Shown here: piece after piece, positions 11,711 to 23,342 of the stretch
Numbering within the stretch: the first letter of the stretch is position 1
How the letters are laid out: each line of letters begins with the position of its first letter
NCBI GenBank assembly: GCA_028583685.1
Contig: JAMXIF010001183.1
Coordinates: forward strand, 10,714,821-10,778,820
Source of the DNA: Petaurus breviceps papuanus
Lineage: Eukaryota > Chordata > Mammalia > Diprotodontia > Petauridae
Length of the DNA: 64,000 bases
Reading direction: 5' to 3'
Notes under the pieces: model-generated
Databases searched by the model: none
Told to the model about the DNA's origin: nothing
Seen by the model: the letters and a program-made list of their open reading frames with translations, nothing else
Made by a program: the position numbers and the translations under genes

Positions 11711-13095
11711 GAGACACATAGACAATCTAAGATATCCATTTTGGGCCAGGGTTCTTAATGTTTCTCCCATTTCTCTCATTTTTCCCTGCTATCTCACAGA
11801 GCACATACAGTTTTGGCTCATAGTTTCCCTAATACTAAGATCCCAGAGTCTGAGCATTCCTTCTAAGGAATGCCAGGAGATTCACAAAAGAAAGGCTTCT
11901 CTCTGAAGGAGATTTGATAATTAATTTCTCTAGCACAACTAGTCAATCTTTAGTTTCCTGTTTGATGTGATCTTACCATCATTCCCTCATTCTTAATCTG
12001 TAGAAGTACACAGAAAACTACTTTCAATCAGAAGTATTTGAAGCTAAACTCAAATATTTCATAACATGGACCAAATAAATCAACTCAACAAATATCTGCT
12101 AAAGGAATGAAATAGCAAGTGTGGAGAAAGAAAATTGTTAAACTACTTTTTGAAGTTTTGTCACAGCTTACAAAATCTACAAATGGAGTTCCCAAGATCA
12201 AAGTGCTAGAGTAAAACAAATCCAATTAACCATAAATACCTGCCCCCAACAACAACAACAAAAGCCCACACTTCATTTTAAAGAGGTAAAACAAAAGAAA
12301 AGGCAGATTATATCAGAGATTTATTCAAAGAAGTAACTACTGAGGTTTTGTATGTTCAAAGTAATTAATTACTCTTAAGTACTGAAAGAACCTGAACTGT
12401 GAATAAAACATTAAATTTCCTTTACTATATTTTACTATCTAAGATAAAGTAGATGAATACATTTTAGAAAGATTTTTGATTAACAAAGTCTGGGGTGGGG
12501 GATGTTTCTTATTCATCCACAATTGACCAATATCCTAACGATCTGGGTAACTGACATTTCAATGTCTATAATAATGCAAAATGTATTTTACTATATATCT
12601 TTTACTATCTAAATTCTGCATATACCAAGAGTGATCCATAGATAACTTCAACTCCAAAGGGAGAAAACCCTATTATGTAGAAGCTTCACTCTCGACTGGA
12701 CTATGCAGGATGTTTCCCAGGACCCCAGGGAAATTTGGTAGATGACCTAAAGTGTTTGATTAATTAGAGATTTAAATTGTCTACATTAATTCTTCATAGA
12801 TTTGGATAACAGAGAGGTGACTCTGTGTAGACTTAAACACTATGAAAAGACATATGACAGTCATTTCAGTCTGAAACAGAAATGAACTCACCTCAAAGAT
12901 GATTCCATGTTAGCAGTGGAGATGACATACATCTCATATAAGGGATCTGGATAGGTCTAGCTTGGGAAACACTTCTCATTTAATGTATAATTTTCATCCT
13001 GTGGTTAAGAAATATTTGCATCATTATTTATATTTTTCTGAATATGAAGTCTTCCTAATTAGTGTGTGTAGGTCTTTGGAAAACAGGAACCATGT
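11711..13095. other. Unique AT-rich sequence
   Basis: No recognised mobile element or supported exon. A short CAA run lies near 12248-12262. Confidence 0.4.
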
Positions 13096-13165
13096 GTGTC
13101 AACAATCAATCCAAACATTAATTAGGTGCCTGCTAGGAGCCAGGTTCTGTGTTCAGTTTAGTGAA
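13096..13165 (-). mobile_element. Short inverted L2 tip
   Basis: 'attaattaggtgcctgctag' followed by 'gagccaggttctgtgttc' parallels the reverse complement of the L2 3' end. Confidence 0.45.
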
Positions 13166-13264
13166 TACATATGCCAAAGTGAAACTCACTTTTGCCAAGT
13201 AGAATCTCACCACTAAGAGCAGGCTTCTGAGATGGGAAGCCTTGGGTTGAACAGACTCATTCTT

Positions 13265-13425
13265 TTTTTTTTCTTTTTTGGAGGGGGAAGGCAGGGCAAC
13301 TGGGGTTAAGTGACTTGCCCAAGGTCACACAGCTAGTAAGTGTTAAGTGTCTGAGGCAGAATTTGAACTCAGGTCCTCCTGACTCCAGAGCTGGTGCTCT
13401 ATTCACTGCACCACCTAGCCACCCT
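13265..13425 (-). mobile_element. WSINE1-like SINE with target-site duplication
   Basis: The plus strand shows the inverted poly-A and 'aactggggttaagtgacttg', then inverted CORE and head ending 'gcaccacctagccaccc'. Flanks at 13249-13264 and 13426-13441 match over 16 bases with one difference (gaacagactcattctt against gaacagacacattctt). Confidence 0.9.
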
Positions 13426-13569
13426 GAACAGACACATTCTTGCAGTGGCTGTGTAACCCACACGACCATCTCTATGCCATGCTGCCTGCACAACAGCCAT
13501 CACACTCAACCCAACCCTACCAGAACCTTGAACTCTGCCTCTTCTTTGCTGGGCTCTTATAAGTGAGAT

Positions 13570-13682
13570 TTCACCTTATCTTTATGATAACCAATGTCTT
13601 CTTCCGTTTGAAGATAAGCTCATCAAGGCCAAAGACCTTGTATTTATATCCCCAGAATTTAGTACAGTGGCAGTGCTTAAAA
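13570..13682 (+). mobile_element. L2 3'-end fragment
   Basis: 'gaagataagctcatcaagg', 'ccttgtatttatatccccag' and 'agtacagtggcagtgctt' correspond to the L2 terminus. The final repeat-like bases are lost. Confidence 0.5.
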
Positions 13683-13707
13683 AAATTACTCTATCAAAAG
13701 TCAGTCA

Positions 13708-13709
<2 letters not shown>

Positions 13710-13743
<34 letters not shown>

Positions 13744-13760
13744 CTCCTCCTCCTCCCCCT
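13710..13760. repeat. (TC)n then (TCC)n microsatellite
   Basis: A TC dinucleotide run passes directly into a short TCC trinucleotide run. Confidence 0.95.
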
Positions 13761-14034
13761 TCCATCTCCTCTTTGTTCAGATTCTGCATTCCTAAATGAT
13801 TTCTAAATCATGCCTGATTCAATTATTTACTTTCTGCTTGGAATCCTTTCTATGCCTCCACGAACTCAATCTGAATCTGTTCTTGTCTTATTTCATTTGT
13901 ATCTATAGTGGATTGTGATGTTGATCTTATTTGAACTCTTTCCCCCTTTTTTCTAACTTTTTCTCTTCTAACTTCGGATTTGAACTTCTCTATTTGATTG
14001 ACTTCAAAATATGCCTTAACCTAGTTATTTTAGT

Positions 14035-14290
14035 AGGCAACTAGATAGCAAGGTGGATAGAATGCCAGACATGGAAGCAGGAAGACTCATCCTCCTGAGT
14101 TCAAATCTGGTCTCAGACACTTACTAGCTTTGTGACCCTGGGCAAGTCACTTAACCCTGTTTGCCTTAGTTTCCTCATTCTAGTAAAATGATCTGGAGAA
14201 GGAAATGGCAAACCACTCCAATATTTCTGCCAAGAAAACCCAAAGTGGGGTCACAGAAAGTCAGATATGACTGAAAAAGACTAAACAGTG
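14035..14290 (+). mobile_element. Mar1-like CORE-SINE with RTE-type tail
   Basis: Full-length layout: head 'ggcaactagatagcaaggtg', CORE 'gtgaccctgggcaagtcac', then 'ctggagaaggaaatggcaaa', 'ccactccaatatttctgcca' and 'ggggtcacagaaagtcag'. About 85 percent of the elements I expect are readable. Confidence 0.9.
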
Positions 14291-14614
14291 GATATCTTAA
14301 CTTTCTATCAGACATCACTTCTATCTAATCTATTTAAAACTTACAGTTCGTGACTACCCGGCAAGCTGGCTCAAACTCAGTTTGTATGGGACATATCATG
14401 TCACTGTCAATCAGAGAAACTTAAAGTGCTTATAATGGATAATAATAACTGTATTTCATTATTATCAGCAACAAAGATTGATTCAACATTTCTTATGAGC
14501 TGGCTTCTCTGTCATTAGTAAAGCAAAGTCCAGAATGAATGTTCCTTGAGTTGAGGCATGTTATGTGCACACACAAACATGGGAGGTGTGAGAGTGTGCA
14601 TGTGTATATTTTTT

Positions 14615-14795
14615 AAAATGTAGTGTTGGAAGGAACCTTGGAGGCCTTCTAGACCAATGCTCTCATTTTCTAGACAAAGAACTGAGGTCTAGAGAGGCTG
14701 AGGGACTTGCCCGGTGTCACAAGGTAGTAAACAGCAGAGATGGGACATAAACCCAGATCCTCTATTTCCAAATCCAGCAAGCTTTCCGATGTGCA
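14615..14795 (-). mobile_element. MIR3-like SINE, inverted
   Basis: Inverted L3-type tail ('gttggaaggaaccttggagg') continues into inverted CORE ('gagggacttgcccggtgtc') and head ('aaatccagcaagctttcc'). Confidence 0.7.
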
Positions 14796-14924
14796 GTGCA
14801 TCTGGCAGCTGAGAGCAGTGAGGGAAGAGGCTGGAGGGAGGGAGAGCAAGCAGACAGGAGGTTATTACAATATTCCAGGGAAGAGATAACGAGTGTCTGA
14901 ATTAAGGGGATAGTATTGAAACAA

Positions 14925-14988
14925 TCAGCTGGGAGGGGCCCTCAGAGCCCACCTAACTCAGTCCTACTCCCCTCCCCCAATTCTCCCC

Positions 14989-15044
<56 letters not shown>

Positions 15045-15140
15045 CTATCTCCCATTTTACAGGTAAGGAAACTAAAACTCAGCCTGATTAACTAACTTGC
15101 TCAAACTTACACAGTTAATGTTAGAGGTGAGATTCATATA
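14925..15140 (-). mobile_element. MIR3-like SINE split by a CA microsatellite
   Basis: 'gctgggaggggccctcagag' is the inverted tail. The CA array at 14991-15042 sits where 'cccattttacag' should follow, and the inverted SINE resumes with 'tctcccattttacaggtaag'. The dinucleotide run therefore arose inside the SINE. Confidence 0.65.
14991..15042. repeat. (AC)n microsatellite
   Basis: A pure AC array embedded in an inverted MIR3-like SINE. Confidence 0.95.
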
Positions 15141-15184
15141 TGCATGCATAAATACTTTTGTCTTTCCATATGTGTATATGCACC

Positions 15185-15428
15185 CACCTTTGAGGCAGCT
15201 AAGGTAGAACAGCTGGCTAGGATTTAGGAAGACAGTTTTAAATCCTGCCTCTAACACTTATTAGCTGTATGACTGAGCAAGGCAAACATCCTCTCTGAAT
15301 CTCAGTTTCCTCAAATGTCAAATGGGTATAGACAGCACCCACTTCACAGAGTTGTTGTGAGGACCAAATGAAATAACACATAAAGAACTTTGCAAACCAT
15401 AAAGTGCTATATAAATGCATTATTACTA
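15185..15428 (+). mobile_element. MIR/THER-type CORE-SINE
   Basis: Head 'gaggcagctaaggtagaac', CORE with 'ctcagtttcctcaaatgtc', and an L2-type tail with 'gttgttgtgaggaccaaatg' and 'aaagtgctatataaatgc'. Confidence 0.75.
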
Positions 15429-15930
15429 ATATATATATATTTGTAGAAGAGAGGTAGCTGATTATTGTAGACAAATCTAGGAAGACCAAGTTTAAAAAAA
15501 TACAGATTGAATATCTATATGCTTATATATTTTTATAGCCATACAAATGGGTATCCATAAAACCTGTTTCTAAATCAGCTATTTCACTCATGTATCTATA
15601 TCTTTCTATCATACATACGTGCCCACATAGAAAAAGATGTATGTATATATACATGGATTTATATAAACATAAATGAATGATGCTACCATAGTTTATTCTC
15701 TCATGGAGATAGATAGAACAGACAGACATATATGAGTATCCATATAAATATATTTAGTGTGAATAAAATGTATATATTATATATATATCTGTTCAGTCTG
15801 TTTTTCAAGTCCTGTATTTCTAGCTATCTCTGTATCAATCAGCTATTTTTTATCAAATATGTATTAATTTATATATGTGTATATATATTATATATTTGTG
15901 CATGTTTAGACAAATGTGAATTTTTATATA
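15429..15930. repeat. TA/TATG-rich low-complexity stretch
   Basis: Imperfect TA and TATG/CATA runs spread over about 500 bases, including nearly pure TA near 15780-15788 and 15876-15895. Short open frames rich in Tyr and Ile are compositional. Confidence 0.6.
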
Positions 15931-16009
15931 AATAGTTTGAAAAATAACTCCCTTGTTCAAGATCTCATGATCTTTTGCCCAGAAATGTATTAAGTGCTTT
16001 CTGACTTCT

Positions 16010-16635
16010 TCCAGTCTGTCCCCCCTCCAATCCACTCTTCCTAAAGCTGCCAAAAAATCAAATGCATAATCCTGACCATGTCATTCCCTTGCTCAGAAAC
16101 TTTTGTGGCTCCCTGTTTCTCATAGAATAAAATAAAAATTCCTTAGCCTAACATTAAAACTGCTGTAATCTGTCTCCAACTTACCTTTTATATACTATTC
16201 TCTCCAGTCAAACCTGACTTCTAGCAGTTCTCTCAGCGTCTTATACAGTCCTGTACTAGCCCACCTTGGCACAAATGCAGGCCAGCTCCATGTCAGTAAT
16301 ACTTTCCTACCTCCTCTCTACCTGCCAAAATCCTTTTCCTTCAAAGCTCAGCTCAGACAGCTATGTCTTGGGCAATGCTTTCCATGATGCCCTCTAACTG
16401 AAAGCATTCTCTCTTTCATGACATTTTTCTAGAGCACTAAGTATTAATCTCTTCTTTTCCCCTATCATATTCTACTCTAAATTATACTTTCTATGTGCAC
16501 ATAGCATTGCCTTCCAATGGAATGAGAATTTCTTGAGGGCAGGTACTATTATTTTTTATCTTTGTATCACTCTATGCCCAGGACACTGCCTTATAGCCAG
16601 TAAGTACTTAATAAATGTCTGATAAGTTTAATTTA
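16010..16635 (+). mobile_element. L2 LINE 3' end
   Basis: Long L2 match: 'gaccatgtcattcccttgct', 'gtggctccctgtttctcata', 'cttcaaagctcagctcag', 'cttgagggcaggtactatta' and 'taagtacttaataaatgtct'. It covers the end of the RT frame and the 3' untranslated region. Confidence 0.85.
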
Positions 16636-18238
16636 ATATAGTTGCATGGGAGAAAATTTTTAGACTTCAATGTCTATAAATACATGTGTCAAAAGGCCAA
16701 TCAAAATATACTGTGCCTCCTCTTCTTCCTCTCTCCACCAAAGCTGAATACTCAGGAATGGCCAAAAAAGAAAAGTATTCTAATGACAGTTAAGCCATTT
16801 AGGACCAGCAGAACAAAAGCTGCTGAGTCAGGATATGATACCCGATCCACATTATGATAGTACAGTCTTAGAAAATGAGAGAATGGCTTGCATGCTACTT
16901 ACAACTTCCACCCCAGCAGGACGAAAGGAGAAATAAAAGAAAGTGACTAATTGGCTCTTCCTGTTTCCTTTTCCCAGACCATTCTTGAATACAACCCCGA
17001 GGCAGGGGCTATCTCACTGTGTATCTTGACTTTTCCTGCTGTAGAGATAGGCTCAGGATACTTTGTTGTATTGACAGCCAAGAGGTGGAGGAGTTTGAAC
17101 TTCATTAAAATTGAATCTATTTTATAGATAAGATACCTTACTGTATACCTATACACCTAGAATATGAGCGAGTATCTAGGTTAAGTTTAAGCATGCCTTG
17201 AAAATATTTTGTATTAGAAGCATGAGTAAAAAAAAATTGACTAACGATACTGCAGAAATGAGTATGCATCTGTTCAGGCACTCTAATGTGTGTGTAGTGG
17301 TACATTAATTATAGCAAAATTGTGTGTGAAAAAAACTTTCACTAATTATTGAACTTCATATACACATAATATGTGTATATAAACTGCATGTACATATACA
17401 CTATATATCCATAACTTTTCATATGTATAGATGTGTCCTCTTTCTTGCTTCTTATTAAATTGCTGATGTTCTCAATAAAAAGATTTTATTTTCCAATTTT
17501 ATCATAGATTACTTATTGGAGGAAAACTTAACAAAATCCAACTACAGCTTTCCTGATGCATTACCAAAGTTCTCAGAAGATACATGATTTATTAAATTTT
17601 CCTGCCAGATTGAAAAATACACATGGCACCATTTAAACTTCCAGTGTTGGTCATGTAAAAGGTTGGAGTGATCTTGATATGCTGATAGGAAGTCAAACCC
17701 AGCCTACTTGGCTTTGTAGTTCTCTAATCAGCCTGGTAAAGGTGACTCATGAACCTCATTGGCAGGAAACAGTCTAGAGGACAGTAACTTAGTCCTTTGT
17801 CTCAACCTCTGGGACTAGACTTCATTACTATTATCATGATAAAGGCAAGTGTCTTCCTGCTTCCTTTTCTTCTTCAAGTCCTTCCCTGTTCTTGCCTCTT
17901 CTGAATTTCACTGTGAAACTTCAACACCTTGGGCCCTCCCCAAGATAATACTTACCAGAGCTCCAATAAATGTTTATGTGAAAGAGAAGGGAAGAACAGA
18001 AGGGGGAAGAGATGAAGAAGAGTCAGTAGATGTTACAAAGACCAGAGGTCACTCTTTCCTGGTCTTCCAATTCCTCACTACTCATTTCTTCCTTTTCATT
18101 CTTTTTTTTCTCCATTCAGCAAATCTTGGGGGAAGAAATCAACTATTGGGAAACACAATAAATTATATTATAAAACCTTCATAACGTGATGATTTTTGGC
18201 CATTTTATGAGACAAATATTTTCCCTTAACAGTTTAAA
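16636..18238. other. Unique sequence
   Basis: About 1.6 kb with no clear repeat. AT dinucleotide runs occur near 17360-17410. The plus frame at 17849-18184 starts without a convincing context and I do not recognise its product. Confidence 0.4.
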
Positions 18239-18370
18239 ATGAAAGGCAATAGATTACCAGCCCTAGAGTCAGAACCTGAGTTCAAGTGCCTCAGAAACTT
18301 ACTAGCTGATTGACTCTGGGCAAGTCATTTAACCCCAACTGCCTCCAAAAAATAAAAATAAATATTTTTT
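18239..18370 (+). mobile_element. WSINE1-like SINE, 5'-truncated
   Basis: 'accagccctagagtcagaac', 'ggcaagtcatttaacccc' and 'aactgcctcc' lead to an A-rich end. Confidence 0.7.
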
Positions 18371-18374
18371 AAAT

Positions 18375-18605
18375 GAGAAGCAATCTGGAAACATGGCTAG
18401 AAGGCCTGCTCCAGACACTAATACTAGTGTATCCTCTGAAGAATGCTGTCAGTGTGACCCTGGGAAAGTCATTAAACCTTTTATTGTTCCATACACTAAG
18501 ACTAAGTTGCAAGGGGAAAAAATGGTTGCTATATGTTATTAGAAGGGGTTTCTTCACTGGAAAGTTCCCTATACTAATAAAATCACAGGTCAGGACCAAA
18601 AAAAA
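18375..18605 (+). mobile_element. CORE-SINE with 'gaaatcacaggtc' tail
   Basis: 'gtgaccctgggaaagtcatt' is followed by 'aagactaagttgcaagggg' and the tail 'ctggaaagttccctatacta' with 'aaatcacaggtcagg'. It shares its tail with the elements at 10590, 29600 and 56210. Confidence 0.6.
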
Positions 18606-19634
18606 AAACTTAAGATAGTATTTTTCTGTATTGTGTTGGTGCCCCAACACAAATGTTTGATTTCTACAATTTAAGGATCAGATTGCAAAAGAGACTAAAT
18701 GTGCTTCATAGACCAGACATGAAATGCAAAGTTTTCTAATCATAGTCCTATCCTTAATTTTGTAAAAATGTTTTTACAAAGGAATATTTACTTCAAAGAT
18801 ATTGCAAGCACCAAAGTATTTTGAAACATGCACATCTGTGGTCCATCCACAGGCCACTGAGTTGGAAGATGCTTAGAGATGTTATTTTGCATTAATGAGA
18901 AGAGCTAAAATTGGCTGCATCTTTCACAATTTACCAATGATCTGGGCAAAGTCTTTATCAAGAAACTACTATCTGTGTTCACAGAAACACTTAGCTTTGA
19001 CCTTTAGATAAGATCCAGTCCTGTTACAAGGACCACCTACAATTTTGGCAAAATTACATCTTTTTAAAAATTGAATTGCCACAGGTGGAAATTTGACATG
19101 ATAGATTTCCATTGTGTTGGCATTTAATCTGTAGGCAGTCTTGACATATGTTACCAAGGAATATTACCAAGAATATTTTCACTCTCCATGGTAATATTGA
19201 TTCTAATATTGCACAGCTAAAAATACTATAATGAGAAATAACATGCCATTTTGCTAATTTTATTTTAACAGGATCTATAGCCCCGGTTTTATTTTTTTTA
19301 AAGGGAGGGTAGTTCCTAAATTTAAAAAAAAATCCTATTCTGATGTTCAAAAGCAATTCATAATTCTTGCAAATTAACCAAAATAGTATCAGTTCTATAT
19401 TTATACTCACTAAATAGAAGTCCTTCCAAGTCTAACAATTTATGATTACATTAAATATAATGGTAGGACAGAGCCTCTCTACATAATATTTGCATGACCA
19501 ATAAGGAAAATACAATAATTCCTAAATGCACACAAAATATATTTTAAAGGGGGTTAAAAATTAGTGAAGAATTATACATGCAAATATGTAATTTGCACAT
19601 GCAGATTTACATATTTAGAGCCACTTGGCATCAT
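18606..19634. other. Unique AT-rich sequence
   Basis: No repeat or supported exon recognised. Confidence 0.4.
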
Positions 19635-19800
19635 TAACAAATTAAGCCTTTCAAATCCTGCTTCTGTCACTTCCTATCTATGTGACCTTGTGCTGGTCAT
19701 CTACCCTTTCTGAGCTTCACATTTCTCAGTCATAATTTGGAGAGATTAGACTGAATGACTTCTATAGGCCCTTTCCTATTAGTATCTATAATTCTATGAT
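19635..19800 (+). mobile_element. MIR3-like SINE
   Basis: 'caaatcctgcttctgtcact', 'gaccttgtgctggtcatc' and the tail 'gattagactgaatgacttct' with 'aattctatgata' match the MIR3 layout. Confidence 0.65.
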
Positions 19801-19816
19801 ACTTTGATGATTTTTT

Positions 19817-19964
19817 GTTTTCGCTTTTTTGGGGTTAAGTAGCTTGCTCAAGGTTACACAGCTAGTTTGTGTGTGTGTGTGTGTGTGGGGGGGTGTTAAG
19901 TGTCTGAGGCCGGAACCAAACTCAGGTCCTCCCAACTCCAGGGCCATCGCCACCTAGCCGCCCC
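19817..19964 (-). mobile_element. WSINE1-like SINE with 16-bp target-site duplication
   Basis: Inverted WSINE text ('ggggttaagtagcttgctc' to 'gccacctagccgcccc'). The 16-base flank actttgatgatttttt is identical at 19801-19816 and 19965-19980. A GT run at 19867-19887 has expanded inside the SINE. Confidence 0.92.
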
Positions 19965-19984
19965 ACTTTGATGATTTTTTAAAA

Positions 19985-20789
19985 ACATAGTATGGTTTTT
20001 TCAAGAACAGGTCATACTAAATTAATTATTCAGAGAGTTCTATTAGAAAAATACTATAAATATAATTTATCCTTAGATTTTAGCAAAAGGGCTAGACAAT
20101 TAGATTGGTTCTAGTTAATGTCTAGACTCAATAGTTCTATGCCAGCCTGGAAGGAGGTCTCCAATGAAGTGCCCTAGGAGTCAGTGCTTGGTCTTAAGTT
20201 GTTTAACATTTCTATGAGCAACTTGGATGAAGGCAAAGATAACAATGTTTATCAAATTTGCAGATGACACAAGGCTAGAAGAAATCACTAACACACTAGA
20301 TCAAAGATTTAGAATCAAAAATGATTTTGATGGGGTAAAAAATAGTGCTGATTCTAATAAGATGAAATTTTAATAGGGACAAATATGAAGTCTGATACTT
20401 GGGTTCAAAAAATCAACTTTATAAATACAAAATAGGCAAGCAATGGGTAAACAATCTGGTCACCTGAAAAAGTGTTTTTAGTATACTGCAAGGTTAATAT
20501 GAATCAGTGGGACACAGCAACCAAAAATACTTACAATGACTTTTGGTTATTCTTAGAGAGAAAGGCACAGATTCCAGGAAGAGGGAGTAATTAGTCCTGG
20601 TTTTATTCTGTCCTAATAAGACCTTATCTGGAGTAAAATGTTCCATTCTGGTACCCACATTTTATAAAGGAGATTGATAAGATAAGAAGCACCCAGGGGA
20701 AGACAATGTTGAAGGACCTTGATTGGTTAAAGGAACTTGGGATGTTTAGCCTAGAAATGGGAAGATTTGAAAAAATCAGATTATTAGGT
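19985..20789 (+). mobile_element. L3/CR1-like LINE, reverse transcriptase part
   Basis: A decayed CR1-clade reverse transcriptase is readable. SVLGLKLFNISMSNLDEG occurs in one frame around 20180-20235, and KFADDTRLE in another around 20254-20280, where FADD is the polymerase catalytic motif. The frame change between the two, plus further stops, shows it is dead. Downstream 'ttccattctggtacccacat' and 'gaacttgggatgtttagcct' are the usual 3' end. The element resumes at 21580 after insertions. Confidence 0.8.
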
Positions 20790-21250
20790 AGGAAGCTCTA
20801 GGAGATGATGGGCTTGATGATCTTAGAAAAACATGAATAGACTTGCACAAAATAATGAAGATGAAACGAGAAGAAATGAGAATGTTGTATACACTAATAG
20901 CAATGTTGTTTTAAGAATGACTTTGAACAAATAAGTTATTTTTACTATTATAAACACCCAAATTAACTATGAAGGACCAAGGAAGGAAGATGCTTTCTAC
21001 ATACAGTGAAAGAACTGATAAATAGACGTATGCAGAGAATGGTCTTACATACACACACACACATACACACATATTTGTGTCTAATGGTAACCATGGGGGG
21101 GCAGGGAAGAAAAACAAGGAAAAAAAAGTTACCTGATTATATATTTAAAAGGAATAACAAGTTGTACATAATAGATTTGCAGTTTCATGGACAATCATCT
21201 TTTTTCTATTCTATGTTATGGAAATGTTTGTTTTAATTCTTAAGTTTAAA
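20790..21250 (+). mobile_element. L1 3' untranslated tail
   Basis: Text typical of marsupial L1 tails: 'aggagatgatgggcttgatg', 'gaatgttgtatacactaata', 'aattaactatgaaggacc' and 'ctatgttatggaaatgtttg'. It interrupts the L3/CR1-like element. Confidence 0.7.
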
Positions 21251-21252
21251 TT

Positions 21253-21414
21253 TTTTTTTTTTTTTTTGCTTTTTGGAGGGCAGGACAATTGGGGTTAAGT
21301 GACTTGCCCAAAGTCACATGGCTAGTAAGTGTTAAGTATCCAAGGCCAAATTTGAACTCAGGTCCTCCTGACTCCAGGGCCGGTGCTCTATTCACTGCAC
21401 CACCTAGCCGCCCC
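21253..21414 (-). mobile_element. WSINE1-like SINE
   Basis: Inverted poly-A, 'gacaattggggttaagtgac', inverted CORE, and an end at 'caccacctagccgcccc'. It is little diverged. I could not confirm a target-site duplication. Confidence 0.9.
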
Positions 21415-21575
21415 AATAAAAGTCCAACCCCTTAATTTTACAGATAAGAAACCTGAGACCCAGAGAGATGAAGTGACTTGCCCAAAGTTATACAGGTCAG
21501 AGGTAGGATTTGAACTCTAGACCTTTCGTTCCAGAGCTAGCCTAGCACTCCTTCTACCATACCACTTTTTAAATG
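21415..21575 (-). mobile_element. MIR3-like SINE, inverted
   Basis: 'agtccaaccccttaatttta' (inverted tail), 'gtgacttgcccaaagttata' and 'cctagcactccttctacca' are in the expected order. Confidence 0.65.
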
Positions 21576-21579
21576 ATGA

Positions 21580-21795
21580 GAGCTATCTTTAAACATTTGA
21601 AAAGCTGCTGAGTGAAAAGGAGAATTAAACCTGTTTGTCTTGGCCCCAGTGAGCAGAACAAGGAATAATGTGGTGAAAGTAACAAATGAGTAAATTTAGA
21701 TTTAGTACAAGAAAAAACTTCCTAACAATTGTAGCTGTTCCATTATATTTCCCTGGATGTTTTCAAGCAAACACTGACTGGTCACTCACTGGATA
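21580..21795 (+). mobile_element. L3/CR1-like LINE 3' end, continuation
   Basis: 'gagctatctttaaacatttg', 'cttggccccagtgagcagaa' and 'aaaaacttcctaacaattg' follow directly, in element order, from the segment ending near 20789. The intervening 790 bases are later insertions. Confidence 0.75.
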
Positions 21796-21945
21796 TGTTG
21801 TAATGAGATATGGGTTTCTGCCACTACCTATGTGTGTAACTTTGGACAGATTACTTTGGTTGCTTCATCTATACATTGAGGGAGTCAGATGAGACAACCT
21901 CTAAGGTCTCCTCCAATCCTCAGTCTTTGACTCCATGGTCTGCTA
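21796..21945 (+). mobile_element. MIR3-like SINE
   Basis: 'gtgtgtaactttggacagat' and the tail 'gatgagacaacctctaagg' with 'tcctccaatcctcag' are MIR3-like. Confidence 0.55.
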
Positions 21946-22315
21946 CAGAACATGGACAAGAGTTGTACAAGATAAGGAAACATAGGTAAGTTGTGATTTG
22001 TGCTAGTGGAGGGAATAATTCATATCTATAATGTCACATATCTATTGAAGTATAGAAGGAACAAATAGAAAATATTGATAGCAAATAGAGAAAAATACAT
22101 ACAAGTACTCGAAAATGTATCCTGTATGTTATTTTAACTTCTTTGGGATATCTCTCTTGGCACTCTTATCTATGTCTCATTTAACACCATAATTAAGATT
22201 AAATATAGATTCCTTCAAAGCCCAAGTAATATTCATTGGTGTAGCCTACCTTTTGGAGTTCCTTGTAAAGGGGATAGCTTCAGAGCAGAGGGAAGAGAAG
22301 ACAGATGTGAACCCC

Positions 22316-22400
22316 CTGCTGCTACTACTATTGCTGCTGCTGCTTCTGCTACTACTACCACTACCACCACTACTACTACCCTTCCTCCTCCTCCTCCTCC
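22316..22400. repeat. Mixed (CTG/CTA/CCT) trinucleotide tract
   Basis: An imperfect pyrimidine-rich triplet tract that abuts the left arm of an inverted repeat. Its complement-type tract flanks the right arm at 23172-23472. The poly-Leu frame is an artefact. Confidence 0.9.
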
Positions 22401-22403
22401 TTT

Positions 22404-22475
22404 TCCTACTAAGCTTACAATCTAATGGGAGAGGAAAACACAGAAAAAAGCTAAAGAGGATAAAGACAAAGTTTT
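22404..22475 (+). repeat. Left arm of a 65-bp inverted repeat
   Basis: 'aagcttacaatctaatggg' and the following purine-rich text recur in reverse complement at 23109-23175, at about 85 percent by eye. Both arms meet a triplet array at the same edge. The core resembles the inverted L2 terminus, so an L2 origin for both arms is possible. Confidence 0.75.
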
Positions 22476-23108
22476 TGGCCTCACTATCTAATCTCTGAAG
22501 GGTTTCACTTTCTTAGACCTTGCCCTTGAAGAGGACTAGTGGGTAGGAGAAGTCAAGAAGGCAATGAGATGTGTAGAAACAAGAATGCAGGACCAAAGAC
22601 TGTGACCTTGAAGGAGAAAAGAGAATGGTGCCAGAAGGGCATCCCAACTGGAGACTTTGTATTGAATTTTGTCAGTAGTAATTAAGCAGAGCATCTTTGG
22701 TATTGAATAATCTTGCCCCTAGGGCTCCTCTCTCCCTCTGATTTGAGCTGATGAAGGGTGGACACTGAAGGTTGTCCACAGTTTAAAGAGGGTGACCATA
22801 GAATTCACCTTATAATTTCCCACCCAGCTGCACTCCTGCACATTATAATCTCCAGAAACTCATAATTCTGCACCATGAAATCAACTCTGAAACACACTTC
22901 CTCAGCATCACTTGACCCTGGGAACCCTCCCTATGGTTAGAGAAAGTAGAAGGTAGATATTAGAGAGCTCCTCCCAAATCCTCCACCATTTCAGGAAGGT
23001 ATGTAGGGCATTCACCTCATCATTTCAACCCAGTTGCTCTATCAGACTTTATGATCTGGTACAAGATGAAATCAACTCTGAAATTCATTTTTCACCTGGC
23101 TACAGATA
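22476..23108. other. Spacer with an internal direct repeat
   Basis: Segments 22801-22906 and 23009-23095 resemble each other: 'attcacct', then a 'ttgc' or 'ctgc' region, then the shared 'gaaatcaactctgaaa'. The spacer therefore contains an old direct duplication about 200 bases apart. No coding frame is supported. Confidence 0.55.
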
Positions 23109-23175
23109 CCTTTCCTCTTCATCCTTTTTAGCTTCTTTTGTGTGTTTTTCTCCCCCATTAGATTGTAAGCTTAAT
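23109..23175 (-). repeat. Right arm of a 65-bp inverted repeat
   Basis: This is the reverse complement of the arm at 22404-22475, ending at 'gattgtaagctta' against the TAG array. Confidence 0.75.
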
Positions 23176-23230
23176 AGTAGTAGAACTAGAAGTAGTAGTA
23201 GTATTAGAAGTAGTAGTAGAAGTAGGAGTG

Positions 23231-23277
<47 letters not shown>

Positions 23278-23287
23278 NNNNNNNNNN

Positions 23288-23342
<55 letters not shown>

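Noticed and set aside
11426-11779. Open frames of Pro-Ser-Phe-Leu and Arg-Lys-Glu-Gly repeats
   Set aside because: They are translations of the AAGG microsatellite and N run in every frame. No real protein is implied.
14035-14290. tRNA gene suggested by the SINE head
   Set aside because: The A and B box-like text belongs to a tRNA-derived SINE with a full CORE and tail. No cloverleaf-competent isolated tRNA is present.
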